Shown one piece after another: positions 61,268 to 64,000 of a stretch of DNA of 64,000 bases; the stretch's first letter is position 1, and each line of letters opens with the position of its first letter. The stretch is taken from the NCBI RefSeq assembly GCF_021155765.1, contig NC_060114.1:22240501-22304500 (forward strand), written 5' to 3'. A model generated the notes under the pieces. The model saw only the letters and a list, made by a program, of their open reading frames with translations. It did no database searches and was not told where the DNA came from. Made by a program: the position numbers and the translations under genes. The stretch comes from Diprion similis (taxonomy: Eukaryota > Arthropoda > Insecta > Hymenoptera > Diprionidae).

Positions 61268-64000
61268 CGACAATTCTTTGGGGCACTATTCCGACGTAAT
61301 TTTGCGAGAGGAATCGATTAAGCGCAGTCCCAATACGCTGCGATTGATAGCTGAAAAGTTACGGCCGGTAAACTGAAAATTTTCATCGTCATTTCTCTGC
61401 CGCTGGTCCTACGCTGTTTTTGATGTGTTTTCTGAGTTCCTGGGGGTCGAATTAATCTAGAAATGGTCATACAAATCGATTCCGAGACGAGAAATTTTCG
61501 GCTCCGAGAATGAAGAAAAAAGTAAGGCTTACCCCTTTGGATTTTTGGCGAAAATTTCGACGACTTCGAAAAATGCTGCAATTAATTCTTTGAGGCACTA
61601 TTCCGACGTAATTTTGCGAGAGAAATCGATTAAGCGAAGTCCCAATACGCTGCGATTGATAGCTGAAAAGTTACAGCCGAAAAACTGCGAATTTTCATCG
61701 TCATTTCTCTGCTGCTGGTCCTACGCTGTTTTTGATGTGTTTTCTGAGTTCCTGGGGGTCGAATTACTCTAGAAATGGTCATACAAATCGATTCCAAAAC
61801 GAGAAATTTTCGGCTGCGAAAATGACCAAAAAAGTAAGGCATACCCCTTTGGATTTTTGACGAAAATTTCGACGACTTTGAAAAGTGCTGCAATTAATTC
61901 TTTGAGGCACTATCCCAACGTAATTTTGCGAGAGGAATCGATTGAGCGCAGTCCCGATACGCTGCGATTGATAGCTGAAAAGTTACGGCCGAAAAACTGG
62001 AAATTTTCATCGTCATTTCTCTGCTGCTGGTTCTACGCTATTTTTGATGTGTTTCCTGAGTTCCTGTGGGTCGAATTACTCTAGAAATGGTCATACAAAT
62101 CGATTCCGCGACGAGAAATTTTCGGCTGCGAAAATGACCTAAAAAGTAAGGCATACCCCTTTGGATTTGTGACGAAAATTTCGACGACTTTGAAAAGTGC
62201 TGCAATAAATTCTTTGAGGCACTATTCCGACGTAATTTTGCGAGAGGAATCGATTAAGCGCAGTCCCAATACGCTGCGATTGATAGCTGAAAAGTTACGG
62301 CCGAAAAACTGCAAATTTCCATCGTCATTTCTCTGCTGCTGGTCCTACGCTGTTTTTGATGTGTTTTCTGAGTTCCTGGGGGTCGAATTACTCTAGAAAT
62401 GGTCATACAAATCGATTCCGAGACGCGAAATTTTCGGCTCCGAAAATGACCAAAAAAGTAAGGCTTACCCCTTTGGATTTTTGGCGAAAATTTCGACGAC
62501 TTTGGAAAGTGCTGCAATAAATTCTTTGAGGCACTATTCCGACGTAATTTTGCGAGAGGAATCGATTAAGCGCAGTCCCAATACGCTGCGATTGATAGCT
62601 GAAAAGTTACGGCCGAAAAACTGCAAATTTCCATCGTCATTTCTCTGCTGCTGGTCCGACGCTGTTTTTGATGTGTTTTCTGAGTTCCTGGGGGTCGAAT
62701 TACTCTAGAAATGGTCATACAAATCGATTCCGAGACGCGAAATTTTCGGCTCCGAAAATGACCAAAAAAGTAAGGCTTACCCGTTTGGATTTTTGGCGAA
62801 AATTTCGACGACTTCGAAAAATGCTGCAATTATTTCTTTGAGGCACTATTCCGACGTAATTTTGCGAGAGAAATCGATTAAGCGAAGTCCCAATACGCTG
62901 CGATTGATAGCTGAAAAGTTACAGCCGAAAAACTGCGAATTTTCATCGTCATTTCTCTGCTGCTGGTCCTACGCTGTTTTTGATGTGTTTTCTGAGTTCC
63001 TGGGGGTCGAATTACTCTAGAAATGGTCATACAAATCGATTCCAAAACGAGAAATTTTCGGCTGCGAAAATGACCAGAAAAGTAAGGCATACCCCTTTGG
63101 ATTTTTGACGAAAATTTCGACGACTTTGAAAAGTGCTGCAATTAATTCTTTGAGGCACTATCCCAACGTAATTTTGCGAGAGGAATCGATTGAGCGCAGT
63201 CCCGATACGCTGCGATTGATAGCTGAAAAGTTACGGCCGAAAAACTGGAAATTTTCATCGTCATTTCTCTGCTGCTGGTTCTACGCTATTTTTGATGTGT
63301 TTCCTGAGTTCCTGTGGGTCGAATTACTCTAGAAATGGTCATACAAATCGATTCCGCGACGAGAAATTTTCGGCTGCGAAAATGACCTAAAAAGTAAGGC
63401 ATACCCCTTTGGATTTGTGACGAAAATTTCGACGACTTTGAAAAGTGCTGCAATAAATTCTTTGAGGCACTATTCCGACGTAATTTTGCGAGAGGAATCG
63501 ATTAAGCGCAGTCCCAATACGCTGCGATTGATAGCTGAAAAGTTACGGCCGAAAAACTGCAAATTTCCATCGTCATTTCTCTGCTGCTGGTCCTACGCTG
63601 TTTTTGATGTGTTTTCTGAGTTCCTGGGGGTCGAATTACTCTAGAAATGGTCATACAAATCGATTCCGAGACGCGAAATTTTCGGCTCCGAAAATGACCA
63701 AAAAAGTAAGGCTTACCCCTTTGGATTTTTGGCGAAAATTTCGACGACTTTGGAAAGTGCTGCAATAAATTCTTTGAGGCACTATTCCGACGTAATTTTG
63801 CGAGAGGAATCGATTAAGCGCAGTCCCAATACGCTGCGATTGATAGCTGAAAAGTTACGGCCGAAAAACTGCAAATTTCCATCGTCATTTCTCTGCTGCT
63901 GGTCCGACGCTGTTTTTGATGTGTTTTCTGAGTTCCTGGGGGTCGAATTACTCTAGAAATGGTCATACAAATCGATTCCGAGACGCGAAATTTTCGGCTC
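61268..64000. repeat. Tandem satellite, 312-bp monomer in four-monomer higher-order units
   Basis: About 8.75 monomers run to the window edge, so the full length is unknown. A fixed landmark, attttgcgagaggaatcgat or a close variant, recurs every 312 bp. Monomers 1248 bp apart are nearly identical: those containing 61545 and 62793, 61857 and 63105, 62169 and 63417, and 62481 and 63729. Adjacent monomers differ at more sites. Diagnostic variants repeat in step, such as cgattgagcgcagtcccgat in the second monomer and ctgctggtccgacgctg in the fourth. Each monomer keeps an ORF open on both strands (75 codons on plus, 87 on minus), but substitutions change residues freely, so coding is doubtful. No B-box-type centromere motif was recognised. 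Confidence 0.95.

Noticed and set aside
61268-64000. CRISPR-like periodic array
   Set aside because: The 312-bp units are contiguous with no spacers, in an animal genome; it is satellite DNA.

Overview
This is a piece of an animal nuclear genome, almost certainly from an insect. The coding density is low, introns with standard GT-AG borders split every gene, the sequence is AT-rich with many microsatellites and short inverted-repeat elements, and one gene is a Domeless-type JAK/STAT receptor, an arthropod gene. A holometabolous insect such as a hymenopteran fits, but the order is an inference; I cannot place it from sequence alone.

Five protein-coding genes can be modelled from start to stop, with reading frame carried through every intron. 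In order they are: FCHO, an F-BAR/mu-homology endocytic adaptor (+, 11201-22182, 13 coding exons, about 1003 aa); sina/SIAH, a RING E3 ubiquitin ligase (+, 26876-28863, 4 exons, 279 aa); dome, a class I cytokine receptor (+, about 34277-43660, 12 coding exons, up to 1499 aa); cdc14, a dual-specificity phosphatase (+, 52367-54693, 7 exons, 598 aa); and porcupine, a Wnt O-acyltransferase (-, 57912-59756, 6 exons, 475 aa). A probable first coding exon of a sixth, unrecognised gene lies on the minus strand at 2923-3092; the rest of that gene would lie to the left and was not found.

The genes belong to different processes (clathrin endocytosis, ubiquitin ligation, JAK/STAT reception, mitotic exit, Wnt secretion). 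There is no operon-like logic; they are simply neighbours. The gaps hold non-autonomous DNA transposon relics: a foldback element with arms of about 190 bp, a Harbinger-like MITE with TTA target duplications, a piggyBac-like MITE flanked by TTAA, a three-copy foldback family, pogo-like ends in dome introns and several other short palindromic elements.

The right end, from about 61268 to the window edge, is a tandem satellite with a 312-bp monomer. Monomers four units apart (1248 bp) are nearly identical while neighbours differ more, so the array has a four-monomer higher-order repeat. One diverged solitary monomer sits about 11 kb away, between dome and cdc14. This satellite and the upstream ORF arrangement of dome are the most notable observations.
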